Assembly (NCBI RefSeq): GCF_001613065.1
Contig: NZ_BDBQ01000084.1
Coordinates: forward strand, 17,726-81,725
Direction: 5' to 3'
Length of the DNA stretch: 64,000 nt
From: Nocardia miyunensis NBRC 108239
GTDB lineage: Bacteria > Actinomycetota > Actinomycetes > Mycobacteriales > Mycobacteriaceae
The notes beneath the pieces are model-generated. The model did no database searches, was not told the DNA's origin, and saw nothing but the letters and a program-made list of their open reading frames with translations. Position 1 is the first letter of the stretch, and each line of letters opens with the position of its first letter. Made by a program: the position numbers and the translations under genes. Below are positions 33,682 through 42,530 of this stretch, in pieces.

Positions 33682-34763
33682 TCACAGCGCGTAGAACCCC
33701 TCGCCCCACAGGGTTTCCAGGCGACGGAAGTAGTCCTCGTATTGCGCCGCGACGACATCCGTGGAGAAACGCCCGACGGCGTAATCGCGGATCGCCTGAT
33801 AATCCAGCTCGTCGACCGCGTCCGCGGCATCGCAGAATTGACGCAGCGAACGGCATCGGAATCCGGTGACGCCCTGTTGCACAGTCTCGCTGAACGCACC
33901 CCAGTCGGTGGTGATGACCGGCGTTCCGCACAGCATCGCCTCCACGTGCACCCCGCCGAAAGGTTCCAGATACAGCGAGGGCACGAAAACCGCTCGGGCC
34001 CGGCTCATCAGCTCACCGCGCCGCGCGTGTCCACGACGCCGACGTACTCACCGAACTCCGGCGGCGTTCCGGCACCGGCGATCACGAGTTCGCGGCCGAG
34101 GGCGCGACAGGTGTCCACGGCGATCTGATAGCCCTTGGCCTCGATCAGCCGGCCGATGAACAAGTAGTAGTCGTCCTTCTCCGCGGAGAACGGAAAGTCC
34201 GGCACGTCGAAGTAATTGGGGATCACCGCGTCGAAGAATCGGCCGCGATCGCTCATGATTCCGGGCAGTGTGGTGTGCGCGCCGTGCACCGCGTGCATCC
34301 ACGCATAACTTTCGAACACACGGTATTTCGCGAACACGCCGCTGTAACCGATGCCGAATTCCACCGTCATCATCTCCGGCAGCGCGGCGCCGATCGCCTC
34401 CTGGCAGGTACCGCCGATGATGCACAGGAAATCCCGCGGCTTCGCCCGTTCGGCGATCGCCGCGACGGCCCGGCCGTTCGTGATGACCCAGTGTTTGTCG
34501 TTCTTACCCCAGGTGATGTTGATCGGGCCTTCGAAGAAATCGTTGTTGTCGAACCATTCCCGCTGTTCGTCCTTGGTCACGATGGTGATCAGTTCGGTGC
34601 AGGCCGCCTCGTTCTCCTGCGAGGCGTACAGGAACACCTCGTGGCCCAGTCCGGACATCATGTCGCAGAACCGGCGCACTTTCTGGGTATAAGCACATGG
34701 CGAATACGACCGAGTGGTCTGCGTATGCGGCAGATTGACGACGTGGAAACGCATCGTGGACAC
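33682..34763 (-). pseudogene. GT4 glycosyltransferase, frameshifted
   Basis: Two adjacent frames make one GT-B/GT4-type glycosyltransferase. The first (34763-34008, 251 residues from a GTG) holds the N-terminal domain and start of the C-terminal domain (YYLFIGRLIEAKGYQIAVDTC, ELVIAGAG) and stops in TRGAVS. The second (34008-33682) resumes with MSRARAVFVPSLYLEPFGGVHVEAMLCGTPVI, which is exactly the continuation expected in GT4 enzymes, including the E-x7-E-like donor-binding motif. One added G in the GCGGT run near 34018 would join them as A-G-E-L-M-S-R-A. The rest of the protein is well preserved, so this is a recent lesion or a sequence error. Donor and acceptor unknown. Confidence 0.8.
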
Positions 34764-35449
34764 TTCAGCTACCCGACCAACTCTCCCGTGACGACGTGCC
34801 GAACGCTACCCTACGGCGGCCCGCTCATCCGTCCCACGAACGGCGAAGTGGGTGCGGCGGACAAACTCCTGTGGCTCCCGCGCCGCGCGATTGGTAGGGT
34901 AAAGCGGCAGTCATGCCCGTCATGTGGGTACAGCGGCACCTCGGGGGAAGGAGAACATACGCTGTCACAACGCGCGATGCTCGCCGCAGGGGTGATCGAG
35001 CGGCCGAATCCTTCGCGCGGAGCCGCGCTTCGGGCCGTTCCGGCCGGACTCCATTGCAGGTAGGCAGGGAACCGAATCGAGGCATGCTGCGTCCAAATAC
35101 CTGTAGGCGTTCGAGTCCCGTCGACACGGCGGGGTTCGCACTTCCGGTCTCCGGACCGGGCTACATTTAGCCATTGAGGTGTAGGGGAAGGAGGGTCCGG
35201 ATTCGAGGCCGCGGCGGTCTCGACTGCCCCTGGTACCAGAGCCGGTTGCTCCGACAGCACGGGCGGGATGACGTCCACTTCATGACATCTCGCGTCACGT
35301 GAGCACACCAGATCGGCTTCATCGCCTGGGGGGTGCCCTTCATACTTGGGCAGAAGTAGATGGAACCGAACGGACGTCGTACGCGTCCAACCAGACATAC
35401 CGACACGACAGACGACCGTCGTGGATCGTTGACCCGAGAGGAGCACACT
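34764..35449. other. Divergent spacer upstream of esx pair
   Basis: This 686-base stretch lies between the minus-strand glycosyltransferase and the plus-strand esx genes. Long minus-strand open frames that cover it are shadows of the esx genes. A sequence GGGGGAAGGAG at about 34944-34954 looks like a ribosome-binding site, but only a 33-codon frame without a normal start follows. I see no tRNA or convincing small gene. It should hold the esx promoter. Confidence 0.5.
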
Positions 35450-35773
35450 GTGGCTGGCAAGCTCGAAGCCAATGTCGATCAGATGAACACGTTCTCCAAG
35501 AACATGGAGGACCAGCACCAGAAGCTGATCACGCACATCCAGTCCACCAAGGCGGATCAGGAGCAGACCACCGCCAGCTGGAGCGGTCAGGCGCGTTCCG
35601 CCTTCGACCAGTTCATGGAGCGCTACTACGAGCAGGCGCAGGCGATGAACAACAAGCTGTCCAACACGGTCGACAGCCTGATGAAGACCGCCGACAGCTA
35701 CTCCAAGCAGGACGAGGAATTCCAGCAGCAGATCGCCAAGCAGAACTCCAGCCTGGATCTGCCCGCCATCTGA
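35450..35773 (+). CDS. WXG100 protein, EsxB-like
   Basis: A 107-residue WXG100 protein secreted by a type VII system as a heterodimer with its neighbour. The turn W-S-G lies at 44-46 between two long helices, and the C-terminal export signal Y-S-K-Q-D (Y-x-x-x-D) is at 84-88, which marks it as the CFP-10/EsxB-type partner. GTG 35450 follows GAGAGGAG. The partner gene is 59 bp downstream. No ESX core genes are adjacent, so the pair must use machinery encoded elsewhere. Confidence 0.93.
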   Translation: MAGKLEANVDQMNTFSKNMEDQHQKLITHIQSTKADQEQTTASWSGQARSAFDQFMERYYEQAQAMNNKLSNTVDSLMKTADSYSKQDEEFQQQIAKQNSSLDLPAI

Positions 35774-35832
35774 TCCTGCCCGGCTCACACACGTTCGGGC
35801 TTCGAAGATCACCACGTTCAAAGGAGCATTTC

Positions 35833-36135
35833 ATGGCCGCCAACGATCCCTCGCGGATTTCCGCCAACTTCGGCGATGTCGCCGCAGGTGCCGACGCGTT
35901 CATCAGCCGCGCCCGCAACCTGATGTCCGACCTGGAGGATTTCCACAAGCAGGTCACCGACTTCGTCACCAACCACTGGCAGGGTGACGCGAACGAGGCG
36001 TTCTCGCAACTGCAGTCGCAGTGGAACCAGAACATCATGCAGCTGAACACCACCCTGCAGGGTGCGGCTCAGCTCGTGCACACCGGCAACTCCGACCTGC
36101 AGTCTCGCGACTCCTCGCTCGCGGGCCTGTTCTGA
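35833..36135 (+). CDS. WXG100 protein, EsxA-like
   Basis: A 100-residue WXG100 protein with W-Q-G at 49-51 between helices and no Y-x-x-x-D signal after the second helix, the pattern of the EsxA-type partner that relies on its EsxB-like mate for export. ATG 35833 follows AAGGAG at ideal spacing. A strong Rho-independent terminator at 36151-36187 closes this two-gene operon. Confidence 0.93.
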   Translation: MAANDPSRISANFGDVAAGADAFISRARNLMSDLEDFHKQVTDFVTNHWQGDANEAFSQLQSQWNQNIMQLNTTLQGAAQLVHTGNSDLQSRDSSLAGLF

Positions 36136-36150
36136 TCCGAGTTCTCGCAG

Positions 36151-36187
36151 CTGAGCCCCGGCGAATATCGCCGGGGCTCAGTCGTTT
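36151..36187 (+). terminator. Rho-independent terminator of the esx operon
   Basis: A 13-bp perfect stem (36151-36163 with 36169-36181, CTGAGCCCCGGCG and its complement), loop AATAT, then TCGTTTT. It begins 15 bases after the esxA-like stop. Confidence 0.9.
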
Positions 36188-36323
36188 TCGCAACGACGCA
36201 CCCGCACCGCCGACGTTCCGCATCCGGATGTCCGGCGACGATCCGGTAAGTAGCCGCACACCGCACCGAGCGATATGTTCTACGGCATCACCCGAATCAC
36301 GTAGAACACCTGGGAGTTTCACG

Positions 36324-37382
36324 TTGCGTCGCCGATCGAGGATTCGCACCGTCGTTGCGGCCGCGGCCACCGTCGCCCTGGCCGCGATGTCGGTCGGCAC
36401 GGGTGCGGGAGCCGGCTCGGCCGATCCGATCATCACCACCGAACATCTGCTGGCCTCCCCCACCGCACCCGACGGGTCGAAGATCGGCGCGTACTACATC
36501 CGCGACGCTCGCCACCTCACGCTGCGCGTGCATTCGGCCGCGATGAATCAGGACATCACCGTCGAGGTGCAGCGTCCACCGGACGCCTCGGCCCCCCGGC
36601 CCGTGCTGTATCTGCTCAACGGTGCGGGCGGCGGGGAGGATGCGGCGACCTGGCAGCGCAATACCGATGCGCTGCCGTATCTCGCCGACAAGAACGCCAA
36701 CGTCATCGAGCCGATCGGCGGCGCGTGGAGTTATTACACGGATTGGCTGAAGGACGATCCGGTGCTGGGCCGCAACAAGTGGAGAACCTTCTTCACCCGG
36801 GAGCTGCCCCCGCTGATCGATGCGGCACTGGGTACCAACGGCGTCCACGCCATCGCCGGTCTGTCGATGGCGGGCACCTCGGTGCTGGCCCTGGCCATCG
36901 CCGAACCGGGTCTCTACCGCAGCGTCGCCTCCTACAGCGGGTGCGCCCAGACCAGCGATCCGCTCGGGCGCCAGGTGGTCAAGACCGCGATATCGGTTTG
37001 GGGCGACGGCAATCCCGTCAATATGTGGGGCTCGGATTCGAGCCCGCTCTGGGCGGCGAACGATCCGTTCGTACACGCCGATCGATTGCGCGGTATCAAC
37101 CTGTTCCTGTCCTCGGGCAGTGGCCTGCCGGGCCGGTACGACACGTTGAACAGCCGTTTCCTGCTGCATCCCGGTCCGGTGTCGCTGGCGAATCAGCTCT
37201 TGGTGGGTGGTCTGCTCGAGGCGGGAACCAATGCCTGCACGCACAACTTGCAGAATCGCCTGAACCAGCTCGGCATCCCGGTCACCGTCGACTACACCGC
37301 CACCGGCACACACTCCTGGGGCTACTGGCAGGACGCGCTGAAACAGTCCTGGCCCACCCTGGCCCAGGGGCTGGGTCTGTAA
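36324..37382 (+). CDS. Antigen-85-like mycolyltransferase/esterase
   Basis: A secreted alpha/beta-hydrolase of 352 residues that most resembles the antigen 85 family, which moves mycolic acids between trehalose and arabinogalactan in the cell wall. A basic N-terminus and hydrophobic core form a signal peptide ending about G-A-G-S-A. The nucleophile elbow is G-L-S-M-A-G and the catalytic His is in G-T-H-S-W-G-Y-W, both close to antigen 85 (GLSMA, GTHSWEYW). The start is TTG 36324 with GGGAG upstream; the longer frame overlapping the esx gene is unlikely. Its presence implies a mycolate-containing envelope. Substrate specificity is inferred. Confidence 0.85.
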   Translation: MRRRSRIRTVVAAAATVALAAMSVGTGAGAGSADPIITTEHLLASPTAPDGSKIGAYYIRDARHLTLRVHSAAMNQDITVEVQRPPDASAPRPVLYLLNGAGGGEDAATWQRNTDALPYLADKNANVIEPIGGAWSYYTDWLKDDPVLGRNKWRTFFTRELPPLIDAALGTNGVHAIAGLSMAGTSVLALAIAEPGLYRSVASYSGCAQTSDPLGRQVVKTAISVWGDGNPVNMWGSDSSPLWAANDPFVHADRLRGINLFLSSGSGLPGRYDTLNSRFLLHPGPVSLANQLLVGGLLEAGTNACTHNLQNRLNQLGIPVTVDYTATGTHSWGYWQDALKQSWPTLAQGLGL

Positions 37383-37559
37383 CTCCGATCAGCCGCAACC
37401 CCCTGATGGCCGAAACGGAGACCTCCGGCCCGCAATCGGCCTGCCCGACGTCGGCGATCACAGATCAGCGGGGAGACAGGCAGTGGTACTCGTCGGCTCG
37501 GGATCTCCCGCGCTCCGAGACGGCCGAGCCGACATCCCGTGCGAGTCGCCCCTCGGTGG

Positions 37560-39071
37560 TTATTCGGGGAAGAACTCCGGGTCGGGTTCGCAGGTGACGT
37601 CGGCGGCGGGGAGGGCGCCGGTGCCGAGGTAGGTGTTGACGTAGTCGTTCAGGCACGGGCTCAGGCCGGGACGGAAGGAGCCGTGAATTCTGGTGTGGGC
37701 CAATGTCACCAGGCGGGAGCCCGACAGATCGCGGTGTAGCGCGAGACCTTCCGAATAGGCGGTGCGGGTGTCGTGGGTCACGGCCAGAATCAGTGCGGAC
37801 GTCGCGTTGCGCACCTTGGTCGGGGGTTCGATCGGATCGGGCCAATAGGCGCAGGCGGTGATGTTGTTGGCGAACGCGCCGAATACCGGCTGAGTCGGCC
37901 GGGCGGCCTCGATATTGCGGTAGTACCAGGCCGGATTCCGAGGTGCGGCCACATCCCCGCACATCACCGCGGCCATCCCGGACGTCTCCGGCGGGGCCGA
38001 GGCGCTGACCTTGGATTTGAGTTTCGACACGTCCAGCGGTTTCCCGTCGACGCCGTCGGACAACAAGCGCACGACGTCGGCCAGATTGGCGTTCATCTTG
38101 GGGTTCGACAGCAGGGCGAGCAGCATTATCGGCACGGTGTGTTCGTCGACCAGATATCCGGAGCCGAGACTGATCACCGGATGCGCTGCCGCACGGCGGA
38201 TCAGGTCCTCCACGAAGGCGCGCACCTGCGGCGCGGTCGTGCCGAAGTGGTACCTATCGTCGTGCCGGGCGGCCCACGCCGCCCAGTCGTCCAGGGCGTA
38301 CTCGTTGATCGGGCCCATGTCCTGGTACATCCCGACCCAGTAGCGATCGGGATCCACGGGACTGTCCAGAACCATCCGGTCGGTTTTCGACGGGAACATC
38401 TGCGTGTACACCGCACCCAGGTAGGTGCCGTACGAAGCGCCGTAATAGTTGATCTTGTCGACACCGAGCGTCCCCCGCACGACGTCCATGTCGCGGGCGG
38501 TGTTCCGGGTGGTGATGTTGCGGAGTTTGCCGACGTCCCCGGCCAGACAGGACGCGGCCAGCACGGCGGCCAGGCCGGTGTCGCGGGCATAACCGAACAG
38601 GTCGAATCCGGCCGAGAACAGCATCGTCGGCAGCGGTATCGCGCAAGCCACCGGATCCGAGCGGCCGACACCGCGCGGGTCCATGCCGATCAGGTCGTAT
38701 TGCGCACGCACGTCCGCGGTCATCGACTTCTGCACACCGGTCATCGTGCGCAATCCCGGCCCGCCGGGCCCGCCCGGATTGGACAGCAGCACCCCACGCC
38801 GCCGCGCCGGATCGGTCGCGGCGATCCGCGAGATCGCGATGGTGAGCGTCCGGCCGTCGGGGTGGGTGTAATCCAGCGGGACGACAACTCCCGCACACCG
38901 CGCACCCGCCGCGTCGAGTGCGGCGTCGTGACAGGGCTGCCAGTCGAGCCGCTGCCGGTAGAACCGGTCCAGCGGATCCTGCGCCTGGGCCGGACCCGCG
39001 ACGAGTCCGGCCACGAGCACGATCCCCATCATCGAAACGAGCCAGCGAAACCACCGTGTCGGCATCGGCAC
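37560..39071 (-). CDS. Secreted S33-family tripeptidyl aminopeptidase-like hydrolase
   Basis: A roughly 503-residue exported alpha/beta-hydrolase of peptidase family S33, related to Streptomyces tripeptidyl aminopeptidase and to mycobacterial Rv2223c/Rv2224c-type envelope proteins. After a signal peptide ending in A-Q-A come the oxyanion region S-N-P-G-G-P-G-G, the block D-P-R-G-V-G-R-S, the nucleophile elbow G-A-S-Y-G-T-Y-L-G, and a C-terminal TAP-like domain with the His in T-R-I-H-G-S-F. Conserved cysteines suggest disulfides outside the cell. GTG 39071, five bases after GAGGAG, is chosen; ATG 39065 is possible. Confidence 0.85.
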   Translation of the reverse strand: MPMPTRWFRWLVSMMGIVLVAGLVAGPAQAQDPLDRFYRQRLDWQPCHDAALDAAGARCAGVVVPLDYTHPDGRTLTIAISRIAATDPARRRGVLLSNPGGPGGPGLRTMTGVQKSMTADVRAQYDLIGMDPRGVGRSDPVACAIPLPTMLFSAGFDLFGYARDTGLAAVLAASCLAGDVGKLRNITTRNTARDMDVVRGTLGVDKINYYGASYGTYLGAVYTQMFPSKTDRMVLDSPVDPDRYWVGMYQDMGPINEYALDDWAAWAARHDDRYHFGTTAPQVRAFVEDLIRRAAAHPVISLGSGYLVDEHTVPIMLLALLSNPKMNANLADVVRLLSDGVDGKPLDVSKLKSKVSASAPPETSGMAAVMCGDVAAPRNPAWYYRNIEAARPTQPVFGAFANNITACAYWPDPIEPPTKVRNATSALILAVTHDTRTAYSEGLALHRDLSGSRLVTLAHTRIHGSFRPGLSPCLNDYVNTYLGTGALPAADVTCEPDPEFFPE

Positions 39072-39170
39072 CAGCACTCCTCGCAGAAAGCACCCCTGGG
39101 CAAACCTCATCTAGAGGTACAGGTTCTTCACTCGGCATGCGGGAAGACGCGCCCGGCGCGCCGCAGAACG

Positions 39171-39728
39171 TCAGACGACGCGGCCGGTGAATGCGGCGAG
39201 TTTGTCGAGAACGGGAGTGTCCTGGGCGATGGGTTGCTCGTCGTCGAAACGTCCGGCGCGGGAATGCTCGGCCATCTGCACCCTGATGTACGCGAGCGAC
39301 TCCTCGACCAGATCCTCCGGCAGATCGGCACGGATTCCCGTGGCGCGGGCCAGGTCCCAGCCGTGGGTGAGCAGATCGGCCATCCTGATCCGCAACCGCC
39401 CCAAACCGGTGGCATCGCCCAGCGGCCCCGAGAACGTCTTGTCCAGCACCCCGGGAGCGCCGAAGGCGGCCGTCACCGCCGCGGCGGAGGCCCGGTAGGC
39501 CCCGAGCGGATCGGTCCCCAGATGATCTTCCCGCTGATCCGGCATCGGACCGCCGTCGACCAACGCCGCGAACAAGAGATTCAGCCCAACCAGATGCCGC
39601 ACCACATCACGCACCGTCCACTCGGTACAGGGCGTCGGCGCGTCCCACTGCTCCGGTTCGATTTGCGCGATCAACTCGCCCACCGCGTCGAAGGCCCGCC
39701 CGAGGTCGGCGACAGGATCCGATGTCAT
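39171..39728 (-). CDS. TIGR03086-type DinB/mycothiol-dependent protein
   Basis: A 185-residue four-helix-bundle protein of the DinB/MDMPI superfamily, TIGR03086 subfamily. The diagnostic segment W-D-A-P-T-P-C-T-E-W-T-V-R-D-V-V-R-H-L lies at about 28-46 and a second metal-ligand region reads D-L-L-T-H-G-W-D-L-A-R-A-T-G. Members bind a divalent metal through three histidines, and some are mycothiol-dependent isomerases or transferases; the exact reaction here is unknown. It is divergent from the metallophosphoesterase gene across 214 bp. Confidence 0.85.
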   Translation of the reverse strand: MTSDPVADLGRAFDAVGELIAQIEPEQWDAPTPCTEWTVRDVVRHLVGLNLLFAALVDGGPMPDQREDHLGTDPLGAYRASAAAVTAAFGAPGVLDKTFSGPLGDATGLGRLRIRMADLLTHGWDLARATGIRADLPEDLVEESLAYIRVQMAEHSRAGRFDDEQPIAQDTPVLDKLAAFTGRVV

Positions 39729-39942
39729 AACCTGACCCTATGACCACTCCCACCACCGGTAAACCGGGATAGGGGTCGATCGGCCCGCGATTGCGCCCGT
39801 GTCGGCGGATCGGCGTGCCTGCGAGGGGCGCCGGAGGTGATACGGTCCCGGAATCTCCGCCCCGGAAAGGGGTGTTCGTGCCGGGTATGGTCGGTTGGGC
39901 CGGGTGTGGTGCCCTGCGCTCACACGGACGAGGACGGCCTTG

Positions 39943-41067
39943 GTGAAATACATTCCGCGCCTGATCATATTTCTGGCGATTCCCGCGATTCTGTTCGCTC
40001 TGCCGTGGTGGACCGTGATCGGGGCGGTCACGACCGGGACCGCGTTCTGGGTCGGCACGGCGGTGTTCCTGCTCGGATACCTGAGTCTGCCCGCCGGGAT
40101 GTTCTTCGGGCACGGGCCCGCGCAGTCCGATACCGCGTCGATCGTGGGCGACACGCTGCTCGGGGTGATGTGGGTTTTCTTCACCTGGTCGGTGATCGGG
40201 AATATCGCCGGTCTGGCGCTGGCCGTGGCCGGGGTGCACGATCCGGCGCGGTCGCGGATCGTCGCGGTGGGTGTGCTGGCGGTGACGGCTGCGCTGGTCG
40301 CGTGGAGCATTCGCGAGGCGCGGCGGGTGCCGCGGGTGCGCGAGGTCGATGTGCCGATCCCGGGACTCGGCCCCGGCCTGGACGGACTTCGGCTGGTGGT
40401 GCTCACCGACACGCACTACGCGGCGCTGAACCGGCTGCGCTGGTCGCAGCGGGTGGTCGAGATCGTCAACGCGCTGCAACCCGATATCGCCTGTCACGCA
40501 GGTGATCTCGCGGACGGTTCGGTGGCGAAACGGCATCCGCAGGTCGATCCGCTGGGCAAGGTCGATGCGCCGCTGGGCCGGTTCTACATCACCGGCAACC
40601 ACGAATATTTCGGTGACGCACCGGGTTGGCTCGAGCACATGACCTCGCTCGGCTGGCAGCCGCTGCGCAATCAGCACGAGATCATCACCCGCGGCGGCGA
40701 CCGTCTGGTCATGGCGGGTATCGACGATCCGACCGGAACGGGACTGGCCGGGCACGGGCCGGATCTGCCCGCCGCCCTGGCCGGCGCCGATCCGCGGTTG
40801 CCGGTCGTCCTGCTCGCGCATCAGCCCAGGCAGGTGGCCGATGCGGCGAAAGCCGGTGTCGCCCTTCAGATCTCCGGACACACCCACGGCGGACAGATCT
40901 GGCCGTTCCACTACCTGGTCCGGCTCGAACAACCGGTCGTCGCCGGACTGAGCAGACACGGCGAGCACACCCACCTCTACACCAGCCGCGGCACCGGATT
41001 CTGGGGCCCGCAACTACGCCTGTTCGCCCCCAGCGAGATCACACAGCTCACACTGCGCTCTGTTTAA
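39943..41067 (+). CDS. Membrane-anchored metallophosphoesterase
   Basis: A 374-residue protein. Four membrane helices fill the first 120 residues, and a calcineurin-type phosphoesterase domain follows with its full metal set: D-T-H-Y, G-D-L-A-D-G, G-N-H-E-Y and G-H-T-H-G-G-Q. This is the YkuE/YaeI-like membrane phosphoesterase type that can act on lipid-linked phosphates. GTG 39943 follows GAGGA by seven bases; a longer frame from 39895 has no support. The stop is followed at once by a head segment shared with the structured repeats and by a hairpin. Confidence 0.88.
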   Translation: MKYIPRLIIFLAIPAILFALPWWTVIGAVTTGTAFWVGTAVFLLGYLSLPAGMFFGHGPAQSDTASIVGDTLLGVMWVFFTWSVIGNIAGLALAVAGVHDPARSRIVAVGVLAVTAALVAWSIREARRVPRVREVDVPIPGLGPGLDGLRLVVLTDTHYAALNRLRWSQRVVEIVNALQPDIACHAGDLADGSVAKRHPQVDPLGKVDAPLGRFYITGNHEYFGDAPGWLEHMTSLGWQPLRNQHEIITRGGDRLVMAGIDDPTGTGLAGHGPDLPAALAGADPRLPVVLLAHQPRQVADAAKAGVALQISGHTHGGQIWPFHYLVRLEQPVVAGLSRHGEHTHLYTSRGTGFWGPQLRLFAPSEITQLTLRSV

Positions 41068-41093
41068 TTTGCCTCCGCTGCGCTGCGGCGGGC

Positions 41094-41113
41094 CGCGGCC
41101 CCCAAGGGCCGCG
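41094..41113 (+). terminator. Hairpin after metallophosphoesterase gene
   Basis: An 8-bp GC-only stem (CGCGGCCC, loop CCAA, GGGCCGCG) begins 27 bases after the stop at 41067. There is no T-tract, so termination is likely but not certain. Confidence 0.6.
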
Positions 41114-41304
41114 ACCTCGGAGTCGGCGCTATCGAGGGTGGGCGGAACGCTGTGACCTTATGACGCGCCGCGGCTTTTGGAGTTGACATACGGAGTGGGG
41201 GAACTCGGTGAGTACGGTCTTCGCGTGCTCGGCTCCGGCACCGCGCTCATGGCTGTGGCCGACGGGCTTCAATTTCGCCCCGGCGGACCGCGGCCCGAGA
41301 CGCG

Positions 41305-41334
41305 ACAGCGGGTCCGGAACTCCGGACCCGCTGT
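41305..41334. repeat. 13-bp perfect inverted repeat
   Basis: Arms 41305-41317 and 41322-41334 (ACAGCGGGTCCGG and complement) with loop AACT. It stands in the convergent spacer and may serve as a bidirectional terminator; no T-tract is present. Confidence 0.75.
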
Positions 41335-41407
41335 ACTGTACGAGATTCTGTTGTGTCTACAAGTTCCGGGGAATCGGACTGCCGCAGTGCGGGCCCGCCA
41401 CATGGTA

Positions 41408-41432
41408 GGGGCCGATCGATCCGATCGGCCCC
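41408..41432 (-). terminator. Terminator-like hairpin ending the atp operon
   Basis: An 11-bp perfect stem (41408-41418 with 41422-41432, GGGGCCGATCG and complement) lies four bases downstream of the b'-like stop on the minus strand. It implies that transcription ends here and that no further ATP synthase genes belong to this operon. Confidence 0.75.
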
Positions 41433-41436
41433 GGCG

Positions 41437-42018
41437 TCAGTTCCAGCGGGACTGTGCGCGGCGCTTGACCGCCGGTGAGGCGTGCGCGTTGGCCATCACC
41501 TCGAGATCCTCCAGGAAGTTCTCGACGCTGTCGGCCTTGGCCTGCAGGGTCGCCACCTGCTGACGCACCCTCTCCTCGGTGCGGTCGAGCATATTGGTGA
41601 CGAGCTCGGCCTGCAGATCGCGCACGAGCTGCCGGTGCAACTGGGCGATCTGATCGCGGCCCTGCTTGCGCACCCGCTCGACCTCCGCGGTCGCGGCCTC
41701 GCGCATCTGCGCGATGATGTGGTCGGCATCGGCGCGGGCATCGGCGCGCATCCGCTCGAGTTCGACCTGCGCCTCCGCCAGAGCGTTGTCGTAGGACCGC
41801 TTGGCCTCCTCGAGCCGGGCCGCCGCCTTGCTGCTCTCCTCGAGCTGGCGCGCGATGGTGTCCTGGCTCTTGGCCATCATCCGTCGCAGCGGCGGCAGGA
41901 TCCACTTCACGAAGACGAAGATGATCACCACGAAGCCGAACAGCTGGCTGAAGAAGACGGGCCAGTCGAACGTAATGTGATAGGGCCCCTCAGCGAGCAC
42001 ACCGCTGGTATCCATCAT
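41437..42018 (-). CDS. ATP synthase b'-like subunit lacking the delta domain
   Basis: A 193-residue Fo subunit: a membrane helix (FFSQLFGFVVIIFVFVKWILPPL) followed by a long charged helix. The place after atpF and the sequence around F-L-E-D-L-E-V-M-A match the b-like N-terminal half of the mycobacterial fused b-delta protein (about 445 residues). Here the chain ends at V-K-R-R-A-Q-S-R-W-N, so the delta half is missing. The stop is followed directly by a hairpin, and no delta remnant lies downstream. It overlaps atpF by 4 bp (ATGA). It is either a genuine b' subunit of a split complex or a truncated fusion. Confidence 0.8.
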   Translation of the reverse strand: MMDTSGVLAEGPYHITFDWPVFFSQLFGFVVIIFVFVKWILPPLRRMMAKSQDTIARQLEESSKAAARLEEAKRSYDNALAEAQVELERMRADARADADHIIAQMREAATAEVERVRKQGRDQIAQLHRQLVRDLQAELVTNMLDRTEERVRQQVATLQAKADSVENFLEDLEVMANAHASPAVKRRAQSRWN

Positions 42019-42524
42019 GAAGTAGCCCGTCCCCTTCGCTGGCCGGAGCTGGTGCCGGCGTGCCCTTCGTCGCGACCGACCACGCGATCGGCCAGGGACT
42101 GCGACAGCGGCTCGACCGCCTCACGCAGTTCCGCGGCGACCTGGTCGGCCTCGGCCCGCAGTTGCGCCGCGGACTCCGCGACGATGTTGTCCGCCTCCTG
42201 CTGCGCTTCGCCGCGCAGCTGTTCGAGGATGGACCGTCCTTCGGCCCGTGCCTCGTTGCGGATGTCGGCGGCCTCGGCGCGTGCCTTTTCGAGCGCGGAC
42301 TCATATCTGGCCTGTGCCTCGGCGAACGTTTCCTTGGCCTCTTTGTTGTTCGCCGAGGTCTGATCGACCCGCTCCTCGCGCTCCGTCAGGACCTTGCGGA
42401 TCGGCGGAACGACGAAGAACCAGATGACTCCGAGCACGATCAAGAAGATCAGCAGTTCGGCGAAGAAGGTTCCGTTGGGAATGAGGAAGTTCCCGGCGGC
42501 CTCCACATCGGTTCGCGGAGACAT
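42015..42524 (-). CDS. atpF: ATP synthase subunit b
   Basis: A 169-residue stator subunit: N-F-L-I-P-N-G-T-F-F then one membrane helix (LLIFLIVLGVIWFFVVPPI) and a long acidic/basic coiled coil. The opening matches mycobacterial AtpF. ATG 42524 is chosen; the adjacent GTG 42527 is equally possible. It starts 6 bp after atpE. Its C-terminus is Gly/Arg-rich (HAGTSSGQRRGRATS) rather than the usual ending, a small oddity. Confidence 0.95.
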   Translation of the reverse strand: MSPRTDVEAAGNFLIPNGTFFAELLIFLIVLGVIWFFVVPPIRKVLTEREERVDQTSANNKEAKETFAEAQARYESALEKARAEAADIRNEARAEGRSILEQLRGEAQQEADNIVAESAAQLRAEADQVAAELREAVEPLSQSLADRVVGRDEGHAGTSSGQRRGRATS

Positions 42525-42530
42525 CACGTA

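Larger units (their letters stand above)
41068..41436. other. Convergent spacer with three hairpins
   Basis: This 369-base region lies between the metallophosphoesterase and the ATP synthase b'-like gene. It contains a repeat head (TTTGCCTCCGCTGCGCTGCGG) right after the stop, hairpins at 41094-41113, 41305-41334 and 41408-41432, and no credible gene. In particular no delta or F1 subunit coding sequence can be found here in any frame. Confidence 0.75.

Noticed and set aside
35090..35130. tRNA-like T-loop sequence (GTTCGAGTCCC) upstream of the esx genes
   Set aside because: The flanking bases do not form the five-pair T-stem and no acceptor, D or anticodon arms can be built.
34811..35821. 336-codon minus-strand frame across the esx genes
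   Set aside because: It covers two clear WXG100 genes in antisense and has no domain of its own.
41177..41563. Plus-strand frame in the spacer beside the atp operon
   Set aside because: It overlaps two strong hairpins and the b'-like gene in antisense, and has no homology or ribosome-binding site.
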